A DNA stretch of 64,000 nt from Planctomycetota bacterium (GCA_023954375.1 JAMLIC010000011.1:62001-126000); one strand, 5' to 3'. Shown: positions 13,576-22,664, counted from the first letter of the stretch. Notes: generated by a model from the sequence alone, not told the origin. A program made the numbers and translations.

Positions 13576-16158
13576 TCATGCCCCCGGGAGCGTGAACCAG
13601 AAGGCGCTCCCCGGGCCGTCGCGGCCCTCCACCCCGATCCGGCCCCCGTGGGCCTCGACGATCGCCCTTGCGATCGTCAGCCCGAGCCCCAGGCCGGACT
13701 GGCCCGAGGGGCCGAGCCGCACGCCGCGCTCGAAGATCCGCGCCCGCTGCTCGGCCGGGACCCCCACCCCGGTGTCACGCACCTCGAAGCGCACCTCTCG
13801 GCCCCGGGGCGCGACCCCCGCGACCACCTCGCCGCCGGCCGGCGTGAACTTGATCGCGTTGCCCAGCAGGTTCTCGAGCACCCGCGCCACCTGGTCGCGG
13901 TCGCACAGGACGGCGCCCGGGTCCTCGTCGGCCTCGGCGCGCAGGCTCAGGCCGCCCGCGGCGGCCAGCGGCCCGGCGACGTCCACGGCCTCGTCGAGGA
14001 TCGCGCGCGCGTCCTCTCGGCGGCGCTCGAGCGTCAGCCGGCCCTCCTCGATCGCCGCGAGGTTCAGCAGGTCGTCGACCAGCCGGGCGATCCGCTGGCT
14101 GGCGACCCGGATCGACTCGGCGCGCTGCCGCGCGCGCACCTGCTCCGTCGGGAGCGAGCGCGCCAGGGCGTCGGCGTGGAGCAGGATCGACTGCAGGGGG
14201 CCGCGCACGTCGTGGCTGATCGCCGCGCTCAGCCGGTCGCGGGCGACCAGGGCGCGCTCGAGCGCCTCGAGCAGCCGGCGCCGCTCGTCCTCGACGCGGC
14301 GCATGTCGTCGATGTCGACGTTGGCGCCGACCCAGGCCCGGATGCCGCCCGCCGCGTCGCGGATCGGCTCGCCCCGGACGAGGTGCCAGCGCTGCGCGCC
14401 GTCGGCCCGCCGGAGGCGCGCCTCGAGGACGTACTCGTCGACGCCGCGGTCGCGGGCCTCGCGCCAGCCCTCGAGCACCCGCGCCCGGTCGTCGGGGTGG
14501 ATGAGGTCGACCCACCCCCAGCCGGCGAGCCGGTCGAGCGGCACGCCCGTGTCCTCCTGCCAGCGGTGGTTCGCGTAGGTGAGGCCCCCGTCGGCGTCGC
14601 ACATCCACACCTGCGCCGGCACGGCGTCGGCGACCTGCCGCACCCGCTCCTCGCTGGCGCGGGCGCGGGCCTCGGCCGCCTCCCGGGCGGCGACCTCGCG
14701 CCGGGCGCCCTCGTAGAGCCGCGCGTTCTCGATCGCCAGCGCCACGCGGCCCGCGAGGTCCTCGGCGGCGGGGACGTCCTCGGGGCCGAAGCGGCGCCCC
14801 GAGACGTCGGTGGCCAGGGTCAGCGCGCCGAGGACCTCCCCGTGGCCGCGCAGCGGCAAGCAGAGGATCGAGCGCAGGCCGAACGAGCGCAGGGCGGCCA
14901 GGCGCTCGGGGTCGTCGGTGAGCCGGCGCAGGAGCGCGTCGTCGACGTCGACGTGCAGCTCCGGGCGCCCTTCGCGCGCGACCCGCGCGGGGCCGGCGTC
15001 GCCGCGGCGGCGCGTCCCCGGACGCGCGTCGATGAGGCGCACGAGCCGCGCCCGGGCAGGGTCGACGTGGGCCAGGCCCGCCCGGACGAGCGCGCCCTCC
15101 TCGTCGAGGAGGTCGATCGCGCACCAGTCGGCGATCGTCGGCACGGTCAGGCGGGCCAGCGCGTCGAGCACGTCCTCGACGCGCAGGGAGGCCGACAGGA
15201 CCTGGCTGGCCTCCGCGAGGAACGCCAGCCGGCGGTGCGCGGCCTCGAGCGCCTCGCGGGCGAGCTGCTGCTCGATCAGGGCGGCGGCGCGCTGGGCCAT
15301 GGCGTGGAGGAGCTGCTTGTCGGCGGGCGAGAAGTCCCCGGCGCGGCTGGACCCCACGTGCGCGACGCCGATCACCTCGCCGCGCCGCATCAGCGGCACG
15401 CCGTACAGCGCCCGCACGCCGCGCCGCTTGAGGGCCGCGCTGAGGACCCGCGCGTCGTTGGCCGCGTCGTGCAGGAGCAGCGGCCGCGCCGCGGCGGCGA
15501 CCCCTCCCACGAAGCCCTCGCCCAGCTTGACGGTGAAGCCCGTGGCGAGGTCGTCCTCGAGGCCGAGGCTGGCGCGGAGGTGCAGGTGGTCGCCCTCGCG
15601 CAGGAACAGCGCCGCCACGTCGACCGCCTCGGTCGAGTCGACGAGGACCCGCAGGAGCTGCGGGAGGAACGCGCCGATGTCGTCCTGCTCGAGGGCCGCC
15701 GCCGACACGCGATCGAGCGCCGTCAGCGTGCGCTCCCGCGCCTCCGCGAAGCGCTCGACCGCCTCCGAGATCGCCTGGTCCAGGGCGGCGTTGAGGGCCG
15801 TCAGCTCGGCCGGGGTGGCCGCGGCCTCGGCCTCCCCCGCGAGCTCGTGGATGCTGCGGCGGAGCAGGGCGTACTCGGCGACGACCTCGTCGAGGTCGTA
15901 GCCGACGCCCAGCCGGTCGTCGGCATGGGTCCGCGGCGTCTCGTCGGCGAAGGTCCGCGGGACGCCGCCGTCCCGCGCGCGCGCGACCTGCTCGGCCAGG
16001 CGGTCGAGCAGGCGCGGGACGTGGTCCAGGAGGGCCGGGCGCGACAGGGCCTGCGCGGGCGCGAGCTTGCGCGCCTCGTCCGCCCACGCCCGCACGATCC
16101 GATCGTGGTGCGCGCGGAGGAAGTCGGCGAGGCAGGTGATCCGGATGCGGTCGACCAC
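13576..16158 (-). CDS. Soluble multi-sensor histidine kinase (RsbRD-GAF-GAF-PAS-HisKA-HATPase)
   Basis: 860 residues, no transmembrane helix. Order: an N-terminal RsbRD-like helical domain (about 5-160, DFLRAHHDRIVRAW), a GAF domain (about 165-310), a second GAF (about 325-490), a PAS domain with PAC (about 520-640, DAVPAQVWMCDADGG), then HisKA with phospho-accepting His in AISHDVRGPLQ (about residue 650) and HATPase with N box ENLLGNAIKF, G1 DTGVGVP and G2 GLGLGL. It should autophosphorylate in response to cytoplasmic signals. It precedes a single receiver gene on the same strand. GTG/ATG context upstream is unremarkable; the gene begins about 130 nt after a terminator-like hairpin. Confidence 0.92.
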   Translation of the reverse strand: MVDRIRITCLADFLRAHHDRIVRAWADEARKLAPAQALSRPALLDHVPRLLDRLAEQVARARDGGVPRTFADETPRTHADDRLGVGYDLDEVVAEYALLRRSIHELAGEAEAAATPAELTALNAALDQAISEAVERFAEARERTLTALDRVSAAALEQDDIGAFLPQLLRVLVDSTEAVDVAALFLREGDHLHLRASLGLEDDLATGFTVKLGEGFVGGVAAAARPLLLHDAANDARVLSAALKRRGVRALYGVPLMRRGEVIGVAHVGSSRAGDFSPADKQLLHAMAQRAAALIEQQLAREALEAAHRRLAFLAEASQVLSASLRVEDVLDALARLTVPTIADWCAIDLLDEEGALVRAGLAHVDPARARLVRLIDARPGTRRRGDAGPARVAREGRPELHVDVDDALLRRLTDDPERLAALRSFGLRSILCLPLRGHGEVLGALTLATDVSGRRFGPEDVPAAEDLAGRVALAIENARLYEGARREVAAREAAEARARASEERVRQVADAVPAQVWMCDADGGLTYANHRWQEDTGVPLDRLAGWGWVDLIHPDDRARVLEGWREARDRGVDEYVLEARLRRADGAQRWHLVRGEPIRDAAGGIRAWVGANVDIDDMRRVEDERRRLLEALERALVARDRLSAAISHDVRGPLQSILLHADALARSLPTEQVRARQRAESIRVASQRIARLVDDLLNLAAIEEGRLTLERRREDARAILDEAVDVAGPLAAAGGLSLRAEADEDPGAVLCDRDQVARVLENLLGNAIKFTPAGGEVVAGVAPRGREVRFEVRDTGVGVPAEQRARIFERGVRLGPSGQSGLGLGLTIARAIVEAHGGRIGVEGRDGPGSAFWFTLPGA

Positions 16159-16230
16159 GGCCCCTCCGGGTAGGGGGTCGCAATCGCCGGGCCGGCGGTC
16201 GTTCGATCACCCGACGATGCGAGCCGGGGG

Positions 16231-16260
16231 GGACCGCGGGGGCGCGAGCCCCCGCGGTCC
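16231..16260 (-). terminator. Terminator-like hairpin downstream of the thioredoxin-fold gene
   Basis: A perfect 13-bp GC stem (16231-16243 with 16248-16260, arm GGACCGCGGGGGC) closed by a GCGA tetraloop, 30 nt after the stop of the TlpA-like gene and before the histidine kinase start. No T tract follows, which is common in very GC-rich genomes. Confidence 0.6.
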
Positions 16261-16289
16261 ACACGCCGTGCCTCGCGAGGCGGCCGGCG

Positions 16290-17285
16290 TCAGCGCCGGC
16301 CCGCCGCCTCGCGCGCGTCCTCCGCCGCCCGCGTCCCGGCGACCTTGTCGTCGCTGGCGAAGCGCTCGAGCGCCACCCGGCGCTCCTCGGCGGGGCGGCC
16401 CTGGAGCTGCGCCTGCAGGGCGCGCAGCCGCTTCATCGCCTCGAGCTCGCGCTTGATGCCGTCGTCCTTCTTCATCGCGTCGAGCCGCTCGTCCGCCTGG
16501 TCGCCCAGCTCCTCGCGCTTGAGCGTCCCCGCCAGCCAGGTGTAGATCTCCTGCGCCTCGAGGTAGCGCCGCTCCGCCTCGTGCTGCTGCGCGAGCGCCC
16601 ACTGGCCGTCGACGATCCCCTGGTAGCGCGCGAGCAGGTCCTGCGCGTCGGCCTTCGCCGCGTCCGACGACCGGGCGTGGTCGAGCACCTTCTGCGCCTC
16701 CTTGCGCGCGGCGCCGATGTCGCGGCGCATGTACTTCTCGAGCGACTTCGCCAGGGCGCGGTCGAAGTCGTTGCGCCCGAGCCCGGGGAAGCGGACCTTC
16801 GCCATCTCGGCCCGCAGGAGCTGGTCGAAGCGCCCGTCGCCGGGGTTGCCCTCCCAGATCACCTTACCGTCGACGCCGATCAGCCAGCCGTGCGGGATCC
16901 CGCCGTTCGTCTGGTAGTTGGCGGCGCCGCCGGCCGACACGGCGTAGGTGCGGCCGCCGCGGCCGGTGACCGTCGTGCGGACCTCGTCGGCCGAGTGGTT
17001 CTGCGCCTCGAAGGCGAAGATGTGCAGCCCCTTCCCGCCGAACTCGTCCTGCAGCTGCTGGATGTGCGGGATCAGCGCCAGGCAGGGCGGGCACTTCACC
17101 CCCCACTTCTCGACGAACACGACCTCGCCGCGCAGGGCGCGGATCGATGCCTGCCTGGGCTCGTTCATCACCCAGGTGGCCGAGGTGAAGTCGGGGGCCT
17201 CCTCGCCCACCTGGGGCGAGGCGGCGAGGGCCGGCGCCCCTGCGAGCAGGGCGACGGCGAGCGAGGCGAACGCGCGAACCTTCAT
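16290..17285 (-). CDS. Secreted thioredoxin-fold (TlpA/ResA-like) protein with helical C-terminal domain
   Basis: 331 residues. Signal peptide MKVRAFASLAVALLAGAPALA is followed by a thioredoxin-fold domain (about 23-160) with redox site W-G-V-K-C65-P-P-C68 and the cis-Pro region GGIPHGWLIG, so it should be a periplasmic thiol-disulfide reductase or related. The C-terminal half (about 170-331) is charged and alpha-helical, rich in Lys/Glu/Arg, with a TPR-like pair of helices, and is not part of the usual TlpA length of 160-190. GGAGGA precedes the ATG. The CPPC site resembles those in cytochrome maturation-type proteins, but no cytochrome gene is nearby. Confidence 0.85.
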   Translation of the reverse strand: MKVRAFASLAVALLAGAPALAASPQVGEEAPDFTSATWVMNEPRQASIRALRGEVVFVEKWGVKCPPCLALIPHIQQLQDEFGGKGLHIFAFEAQNHSADEVRTTVTGRGGRTYAVSAGGAANYQTNGGIPHGWLIGVDGKVIWEGNPGDGRFDQLLRAEMAKVRFPGLGRNDFDRALAKSLEKYMRRDIGAARKEAQKVLDHARSSDAAKADAQDLLARYQGIVDGQWALAQQHEAERRYLEAQEIYTWLAGTLKREELGDQADERLDAMKKDDGIKRELEAMKRLRALQAQLQGRPAEERRVALERFASDDKVAGTRAAEDAREAAGRR

Positions 17286-17399
17286 CAGTCCTCCCAGCGT
17301 GCGGGGCGAGCGGCGCGCTCCCCGCGGGGCCGGGGCGGAGGTTCAGCGTCGAGGCGCGTGGTCGGCCGGCAGGGGACCCCCGCCGAGTCGACGCGCGAC

Positions 17400-17462
17400 T
17401 CAGCCGAACGGGATCCGCCGCAGCTCCACCATGGTGCACACGCAGCCCCCAGGCTGGCACAC
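17400..17462 (-). CDS. Possible 20-residue Cys-containing peptide or readthrough extension of the FHA protein
   Basis: In the gap between the FHA gene and the TlpA-like gene a short frame with strongly coding-like codons reads VCQPGGCVCTMVELRRIPFG then TGA. It is in the same frame as the FHA gene and directly continues past its TGA stop (17490-17492) with no intervening stop, so it could be a UGA-readthrough tail, the remnant of a longer C-terminus, or an independent micropeptide from GTG 17462. No ribosome site is seen for the GTG. Confidence 0.25.
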   Translation of the reverse strand: MCQPGGCVCTMVELRRIPFG

Positions 17463-17489
17463 CGGGGCGGCGGCTTCAACCCCACCGCG

Positions 17490-18218
17490 TCAGCGGCCGC
17501 GCTCCTGGCCTCCGCGGCGGTCCCAGCGGGTCGTCCCCAGGTAGCTGCCGTGCTTGCGCCGGAGGTAGTCGGAGAAGCGCAGGTTCAGGGGCTCGTCGCA
17601 CGGCTCCATGTCGCGCGTGAAGCGGTACTCGCCGCGGAGCGCGGCGTAGACCGCGTCGAGGGCGGCCAGGCCGCGCGCCTCGCCGTGGCGCGCGTCCATG
17701 ACCTGCCCGGCCGCCAGGGTCAGCCGGGCCGAGCCTGCCGCGCCGAGGTCGACCTCGAGCGTCCCGGAGCGCGCCTCGACCTCGAGGCGCAGGAGGACCT
17801 GCCGCAGGCCGCCGCCCTCGAGCGAGCCGCGGAGCGCGGGGCCCTGCTCGGTGAACAGCGCCACCGCCTCCGGGGCGTCCTCGATGAGGGCCGCGGCCGA
17901 CGTGCCGAGCACCTCGACCGTGAGCCGGCACGACCCGATCACGACGCGCGCGCCCGGCGACAGCGGCTCGGCGCGGCCGATCACGTCCCGGCCGTCGACC
18001 TGCGTCCCGTTCTGGCTGCCGTTGTCGTAGAGCATCGGGCGCTCGGCGCCCGGCTCCCAGCGCAGGGTGGCGTGGAAGCGCGAGACGACCGCGTCCTTCA
18101 CGACGATGTCGTTCTCGTGGTGGCGGCCGATCCGCAGGCTGCCCCCCGGGCGCAGCTCGAAGCGCCCCGCCCCCGCGGCCTCGATCACCGCGCGCGGCCC
18201 ATCGTCGTGACGGCTCAT
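17490..18218 (-). CDS. FHA domain protein with C-terminal DUF4388 (PATAN) domain
   Basis: 242 residues, cytoplasmic. The N-terminal FHA domain (about 15-105) shows GGSLRIGRHHENDIVV, SRFHATLRW and DNGSQNGTQVDG, the phosphothreonine-binding signature. The C-terminal DUF4388 domain (about 130-225, GSLEGGGLRQVLLRLEVEARSG ... LAAGQVMDARHG) is typical of signalling proteins in myxobacteria and planctomycetes. It likely reads out Ser/Thr kinase activity. Start ATG 18218 is chosen because the ATG at 18227 overlaps the -10 hexamer; the transcript is predicted leaderless. Divergent from a degenerate receiver protein. See the following short frame for a possible readthrough product. Confidence 0.88.
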   Translation of the reverse strand: MSRHDDGPRAVIEAAGAGRFELRPGGSLRIGRHHENDIVVKDAVVSRFHATLRWEPGAERPMLYDNGSQNGTQVDGRDVIGRAEPLSPGARVVIGSCRLTVEVLGTSAAALIEDAPEAVALFTEQGPALRGSLEGGGLRQVLLRLEVEARSGTLEVDLGAAGSARLTLAAGQVMDARHGEARGLAALDAVYAALRGEYRFTRDMEPCDEPLNLRFSDYLRRKHGSYLGTTRWDRRGGQERGR

Positions 18219-18225
18219 GGCGCGC

Positions 18226-18254
18226 ATTGTGCCGCGCGGGAAACGTGGCAACAA
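18226..18254 (-). promoter_or_regulatory. Leaderless promoter of the FHA-DUF4388 gene
   Basis: Minus strand: TTGTTG (18254-18249), 17-nt spacer, CACAAT (18231-18226), then seven bases and ATG 18218. Same geometry as the Uma2 promoter, including the GCGCG(C/G)C spacer to the start codon. Confidence 0.65.
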
Positions 18255-18405
18255 CGCCCGGCTCGTCGCCCTGCCGGGTGCTGGGCCGGTTGGCAGGTCG
18301 GGCGGAATGCCCTGCGGCGCCGGGCCCCGCCCCGCGCAACCGCTTGTCGGGCGGCTCCGGCGCTCCGCCTGCTTGGGGAGGGGCGGCGGGAGAGTGAGGG
18401 AGCTC

Positions 18406-18750
18406 ATGGTGCCACCCCGGGCGCTGGTCGTCTCGGCGCGCTTCGCGCGGCGCAACTCGTACGCCGCCGCGCTGGAGGCCGAGGGCTGGCTGGCGCTGGA
18501 GGCCGCCTCGGTCGAGGAGGCGCTCTGGTGCCTGATCACGTCCCGCGTCAGCGACGGCCGCATCGACCTCGTCGTCGCCGACGCCGACGCGAGCGGCCTC
18601 GCCACGCTCCTCGACGAGCTGGCCGCGTGGAGCCCGCAGCCCGCGGCGGTCGTCGTCGGCGGGGTCGCGCCGCCGGACCTCCCGCCCTTCGTGCGGTCGG
18701 TCGAGGGGCTCGACGCGCTGCGCGGCTCGCTCGTCGTCCGCTCGGTGTGA
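18406..18750 (+). CDS. Degenerate receiver-like domain protein
   Basis: 114 residues with the length and beta/alpha rhythm of a CheY-like receiver. The N-terminal acidic pair that binds Mg is replaced (ALVVSARFARRNS instead of VDDE), while an Asp remains in the middle strand (LVVADADASG), so phosphorylation is doubtful and it is probably a pseudo-receiver. GGGAG lies seven bases before the ATG at 18406. It is divergent from the FHA gene and about 100 nt upstream of a membrane histidine kinase on the same strand. Assignment rests on overall pattern and context. Confidence 0.6.
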   Translation: MVPPRALVVSARFARRNSYAAALEAEGWLALEAASVEEALWCLITSRVSDGRIDLVVADADASGLATLLDELAAWSPQPAAVVVGGVAPPDLPPFVRSVEGLDALRGSLVVRSV

Positions 18751-18817
18751 TCGAGGCTCATCGCGCCGCCCCCCGTTCGAGGACGGCCCCGCTCGCCGCA
18801 GAACCGGCGCCGACCGC

Positions 18818-18846
18818 TTGTCAACGCTGGCGTCCCGGGGTCCGAT
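18818..18846 (+). promoter_or_regulatory. Leaderless promoter of the membrane histidine kinase
   Basis: TTGTCA (18818-18823), 17-nt spacer, TCCGAT (18841-18846), then six bases and ATG 18853. No ribosome site precedes the ATG. Confidence 0.7.
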
Positions 18847-18852
18847 GGGGCC

Positions 18853-20175
18853 ATGAGGCAGCGCCAGGACCTGTTCGGCCGCTGGGCGGTGCTCGGCGGC
18901 GCGGTGGGGGCGGTGGCCCTGCTCGTCGGCCACGAGGTGGTCACGCGGCGCGCCTACGGGGCGAGCGTCGGCGCCCTGACGACGGTGACCGCCAACACCC
19001 TGCCCACCGTCCTGCACCTCAGCGAGCTGCGTCGGGTGGTGCGAGACCTCGAGCTGGAGGCCGCCCTGCGGCGCGACCGCGGGTCGGCCACGGACCAGCT
19101 CGAGGCGCAGCTCGAGCGCCTCTGGCCGGTGGTCGAGGCGCACCTCGACGCCTACCTGGCCCTCCCGGCCGTGCCGGAGGAGGCGCCGCTCCGGCTCCAC
19201 CTGCGCGCGGCGGTCGCCGCGCTCAAGGAGGCCGAGCGCCGGCTGGCCTCCACGCAGGACGAGCCGACGGCGCGGCGGATCCTCCTCGGGCAGGTCGTCC
19301 CCGCCGCGGCGGAGGTGCGGGCGGTCGCCGACGCGATCGTCACCCTCAACGCCCAGGCCGCCAACGAGGCCGCCTGGGAGGTCGTGCGCGCCCATGACAA
19401 CGCCAACGACCTGTCCCGCCTGCTCCTCCTCGGCGTGGCCGCCGTGCTCGCCGCCAGCGCCGCGGTGGGCTACGCCGCCGTGGGGCGCGTCGAGCGGGCG
19501 GCCGCCCGGCAGTTCGAGGAGCTCGACGCCTTCGCCGGGCGCGTGGCGCACGACCTCAAGGGACCGCTCCAGCCGGCGCTCCTCGCGACGGGGGTCCTCG
19601 GCCGGGAGCCGCTCTCGCCGCCGGCGGCGGCCGCGCTGGAGCGCCTCGAGCGCAGCGTCCGGCGCGCCGCCGCGCTCGTCGACGGGCTCCTGGCCTTCGC
19701 GCGCGCGGGCGCGGAGCCCGCGGAGGGGGGGCGCGCGCGGGTGGACGAGGTGGTGCTGGAGCTCGAGCCGGGCTGGCGCCATCTCGCCGAGGAGGAGGAG
19801 GCGACCCTCGAGCTCGACGTCACGCCGCGCCTCGACGTCCGGGCCAGCGCGGCCGTGGTCGGCTCGATCCTCGAGAACCTGACGCGGAACGCCCTCCTCT
19901 ACCTCGGCCCGTCCGAGCGGCGCCACGTCACGGTCCGGGCCCGCCAGGACGACGGCGCGGTGCTCCTCGAGGTGACCGACACCGGGCCGGGCATCCCGCA
20001 CGACCTGCTCGAGCGCCTCTTCCGCCCCTTCGAGCGCGGCTCCGAGCGGCCCGGCGGGAGCGGCCTGGGGCTGGCCACGGTGAAGCGCCTGGCCGAGGCC
20101 CACGGCGGACGGGTCAGCATCGACACGCGCCTCGGCGAGGGGACGCGGCTGCGCGTCCGGCTCCCGTCGCCGTGA
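18853..20175 (+). CDS. Membrane histidine kinase with periplasmic four-helix-type sensor
   Basis: 440 residues. Transmembrane helix 1 (about 12-32), a purely helical periplasmic region (about 35-190), transmembrane helix 2 (about 193-213), then HisKA with His233 in GRVAHDLKGPLQ and HATPase with N box ILENLTRNALLYL, DTGPGIP and GSGLGLATV. There is no HAMP or PAS domain. The sensor resembles chemoreceptor-type helical bundles by composition only. It is followed after about 170 nt by a single-domain receiver on the same strand, its likely partner. Confidence 0.9.
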   Translation: MRQRQDLFGRWAVLGGAVGAVALLVGHEVVTRRAYGASVGALTTVTANTLPTVLHLSELRRVVRDLELEAALRRDRGSATDQLEAQLERLWPVVEAHLDAYLALPAVPEEAPLRLHLRAAVAALKEAERRLASTQDEPTARRILLGQVVPAAAEVRAVADAIVTLNAQAANEAAWEVVRAHDNANDLSRLLLLGVAAVLAASAAVGYAAVGRVERAAARQFEELDAFAGRVAHDLKGPLQPALLATGVLGREPLSPPAAAALERLERSVRRAAALVDGLLAFARAGAEPAEGGRARVDEVVLELEPGWRHLAEEEEATLELDVTPRLDVRASAAVVGSILENLTRNALLYLGPSERRHVTVRARQDDGAVLLEVTDTGPGIPHDLLERLFRPFERGSERPGGSGLGLATVKRLAEAHGGRVSIDTRLGEGTRLRVRLPSP

Positions 20176-20349
20176 GCCACGTCGCGCGCGCGTGACGTGC
20201 CCGCCGGGGTGCGGTCCAGCGCCCGGAGGGCGGGACTTCCCCCGGAGGCGCCGGGGGGGCGACGAGCGCCCACCCCTACGGCGTGGGGCGTTGCGCCACG
20301 TCGGGGACCTCCCGTGCCCCTGGCCCGTGGGTTGCCATGGTCATCCACC

Positions 20350-20724
20350 ATGACCACCCGCACGATCATGGTCGTCGAGGACGACCCGGACCTGCGCGAG
20401 CTCCTCTGCTGCCTGTTGACGAGCGACCACGTCCAGACGGTCGGGTACCCGGACGGTCACAAGGCGGCCGAGCACCTGATGCGGGAGGCGCCGCCCGCGG
20501 CGATCCTCCTGGACCTGCGCCTCCCGGTGCTCAACGGGTGGGACCTGCTCGCGTGGGCCCGGCGACAGCCCGGGCTCGAGGACGTGCCGGTCGTGGTCAT
20601 CTCCGGCGCCACCTTCGAGCGGGCGGAGCTGACGCTCGAGCATCCGCCGGTGACCTGGCTGCCCAAGCCGGTCGACCCCGCGGCGCTGGTGCGGGCGCTC
20701 GAGGGCGTCCTGACGCGCGGGTAG
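20350..20724 (+). CDS. Single-domain response regulator
   Basis: 124-residue receiver domain with E10-D11-D12, phosphoacceptor D55 in ILLDLRLPVLNGW, Thr/Ser in VVISGA, and WLPKPVD with the conserved Lys. No output domain. It follows the membrane histidine kinase and is a close paralogue of the receiver at 12980-13375. I start at ATG 20350; the longer open frame upstream has no receiver-like content. It converges with the PA14 gene, the stops being nine bases apart. Confidence 0.9.
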   Translation: MTTRTIMVVEDDPDLRELLCCLLTSDHVQTVGYPDGHKAAEHLMREAPPAAILLDLRLPVLNGWDLLAWARRQPGLEDVPVVVISGATFERAELTLEHPPVTWLPKPVDPAALVRALEGVLTRG

Positions 20725-20732
20725 GGAGGGGG

Positions 20733-22664
20733 TCAGCGCTCCGGGCGCAGGAGGAGGCGGGGGATCACCCGCCGCGGGCCGCCGCCGGGCGGCGCGTAGA
20801 GGAGGCGCACGGCGGCGGCGCCCTCGTTCTCGAAGTAGTCGAGCTCGAGCGGGACGGGGCCGGCGCGCAGGAACACCTCGGCCGCGCGCTCCAGGTACCC
20901 GTGGAGCCCCGAGTCGTCGAGGAGGCGCTGCCCCGCCACCGTGAGGCGGCTCCCGTCGTCGGAGCCCACGGCGAAGGTGTAGACGCCGTCGACCTCGGCC
21001 GTGAAGGTCCCCCGCCACGTGACCGCGAAGGAGTCCGGCGGGAACGGGAGGTCGAACGCCGCGTCCTCGCCGAAGTCGATCACGGGGTCGACGCGCTCGA
21101 ACGTCGGCGCGAGCCCGGCGAGCTCCGGGAGGCGGTCGAGCGGCCCCGGGAGGTCGTAGTAGCGGCCGCGCAGCCCGTGGCCCAGGACCTCGAGCCGCAG
21201 CGGCGCGGTCACGAGCGGGCCGAGGCGCACGGCGACCGGCCCCGAGTCGACGCCCGCCGGGACGCGCACCACCACCTCGGACCAGCCCGCCGAGACCACC
21301 TCGAGCGGCGCGCCGCCGAGCGTCACCGCCGGCTCGCCGACCGACGGGTCGGCGAGCGCCTCGCCCTCGAGGCGCACGAGGTCGCCCGGCCAGGCCTGCG
21401 CCGGGTGGAGGGCGACCAGGCGGGGCGCAGCCCGCCGGCGCACGCCCTCGGGCGGCTCGAGCCGCCCGCGCGGCACGACGCGGCGCGGGCCGTCGGCCTC
21501 CTGCATCTCGAGCACGAGCGCCGCGCCGCCCCGGTTCTCGAAGAACTCGACGACGACGTCGTGCCGCCCCACCCCGAGGACGACCTCGCCCGCGCGCTCG
21601 GTCGCCGGGTGCAGCCCCCCGTGCTCGATCACGAGCCGCCCGTCGACCCACAGGCGCGAGCCGTCGTCGCTGGTGAGGAAGAAGGTGTGGCGCCCCGGGC
21701 GCAGGGCGAAGAAGGTGCCGGTCCACGTGACGGCGAAGGTGTCGGGCGGGAACGGCAGCCCGAACGCGCCCTCGTGGCGGAAGGCGAGCGGGCCGTCGAG
21801 GCGCTCGAGCGTCACGGGCCCGGGCGGCAGCGGCACGAAGTCGGTGACGTCGTGGCCGAGGTGCAGGTAGCGCCCGTGGAGGCCGAAGGCCCCCTCCACC
21901 TCGAACGGGGCGCCCGGGCTGACGACGCCGCCGACGTCGACGACGAGCTCGCCCCCGTCCGTGCCCTCGGGGACCTCGACCAGCAGCCGGTCGCGCGTCG
22001 CCTCGAGCACCCAGGCCTCGGCCTCGCCCACGCGGACGCGGTTGTAGCTGGGCATGTCGCTGAAGCCCCCGCCCTCCACCACCACGCGCGCCAGGGCCGG
22101 CGCGCGCGGCGGGACGATCGCGCGCACGAGCGGGAGGTCCCTCGGCGCGGCGCCGCGCGGGAAGAGCAGGCGCGTCGGCGCGGGCACGAGCGGCTCACCC
22201 GGCGGCGCGACCAGGAGGCGGCACGCGGCCGCGCCGTGGTTCTCGAAGTAGGTCAGGCGCAGGACGTGGAAGCCCTCGGCGAGCTCCACCGTGGCCGGCA
22301 CCTCGCGGTAGCCGTGCAGGCCGTCGTTCTCGATCACGACGGCGTTGTCGAGCTCGAGCCGGGAGCCGTCGTCCGAGCCGACGACGAAGGTGTAGACGCC
22401 GGCCCGCTCGGCCAGGAACCAGCCCGACCAGAGCGCCGCGAAGGTGTCGGGGAGGAAGGGCAGCGCGAACGCGTCGTCGTCCGCGAAGTCGACCGTCGGG
22501 TCGAGGCGCGAGAACGTCGGCGTCAACCCCTCGAGTCGCGGGAGCCGCGCGAGCGGCGCGCGGTGGTCGTAGTACTCGCCGAGGAGGCCCGTGCCGACGG
22601 GCAGGCCGTCGTCGCGCGGGGCGTCGTCGGCCGCCATCGTCATCGGGGACCCGCCGCCGGGCAC
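20733..22664 (-). CDS. Protein with three PA14 domains and IPT/TIG-like repeats
   Basis: 643 residues from the first start in this frame. Three PA14 carbohydrate-binding-type modules, each with an opening (L)xGxYY/YL, a middle FAVTWxGxF or similar, GxYTFxVGSDDGSRL and a closing YFENxGAAA strand, at about 25-165, 250-385 and 500-640. Between them are Ig-like IPT/TIG stretches with LVRAIVPPRAPALARV- and RLVALHPAQAWPGD-type starts. Presumably extracytoplasmic, binding glycans or the cell surface. The true N-terminus is probably the membrane-anchored fragment encoded at 22640-23092: this frame stays open and coding-like upstream to 22877 (acidic Gly/Ala linker) but meets a stop there, and the anchor lies in another frame. 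Confidence 0.85.
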   Translation of the reverse strand: MPGGGSPMTMAADDAPRDDGLPVGTGLLGEYYDHRAPLARLPRLEGLTPTFSRLDPTVDFADDDAFALPFLPDTFAALWSGWFLAERAGVYTFVVGSDDGSRLELDNAVVIENDGLHGYREVPATVELAEGFHVLRLTYFENHGAAACRLLVAPPGEPLVPAPTRLLFPRGAAPRDLPLVRAIVPPRAPALARVVVEGGGFSDMPSYNRVRVGEAEAWVLEATRDRLLVEVPEGTDGGELVVDVGGVVSPGAPFEVEGAFGLHGRYLHLGHDVTDFVPLPPGPVTLERLDGPLAFRHEGAFGLPFPPDTFAVTWTGTFFALRPGRHTFFLTSDDGSRLWVDGRLVIEHGGLHPATERAGEVVLGVGRHDVVVEFFENRGGAALVLEMQEADGPRRVVPRGRLEPPEGVRRRAAPRLVALHPAQAWPGDLVRLEGEALADPSVGEPAVTLGGAPLEVVSAGWSEVVVRVPAGVDSGPVAVRLGPLVTAPLRLEVLGHGLRGRYYDLPGPLDRLPELAGLAPTFERVDPVIDFGEDAAFDLPFPPDSFAVTWRGTFTAEVDGVYTFAVGSDDGSRLTVAGQRLLDDSGLHGYLERAAEVFLRAGPVPLELDYFENEGAAAVRLLYAPPGGGPRRVIPRLLLRPER

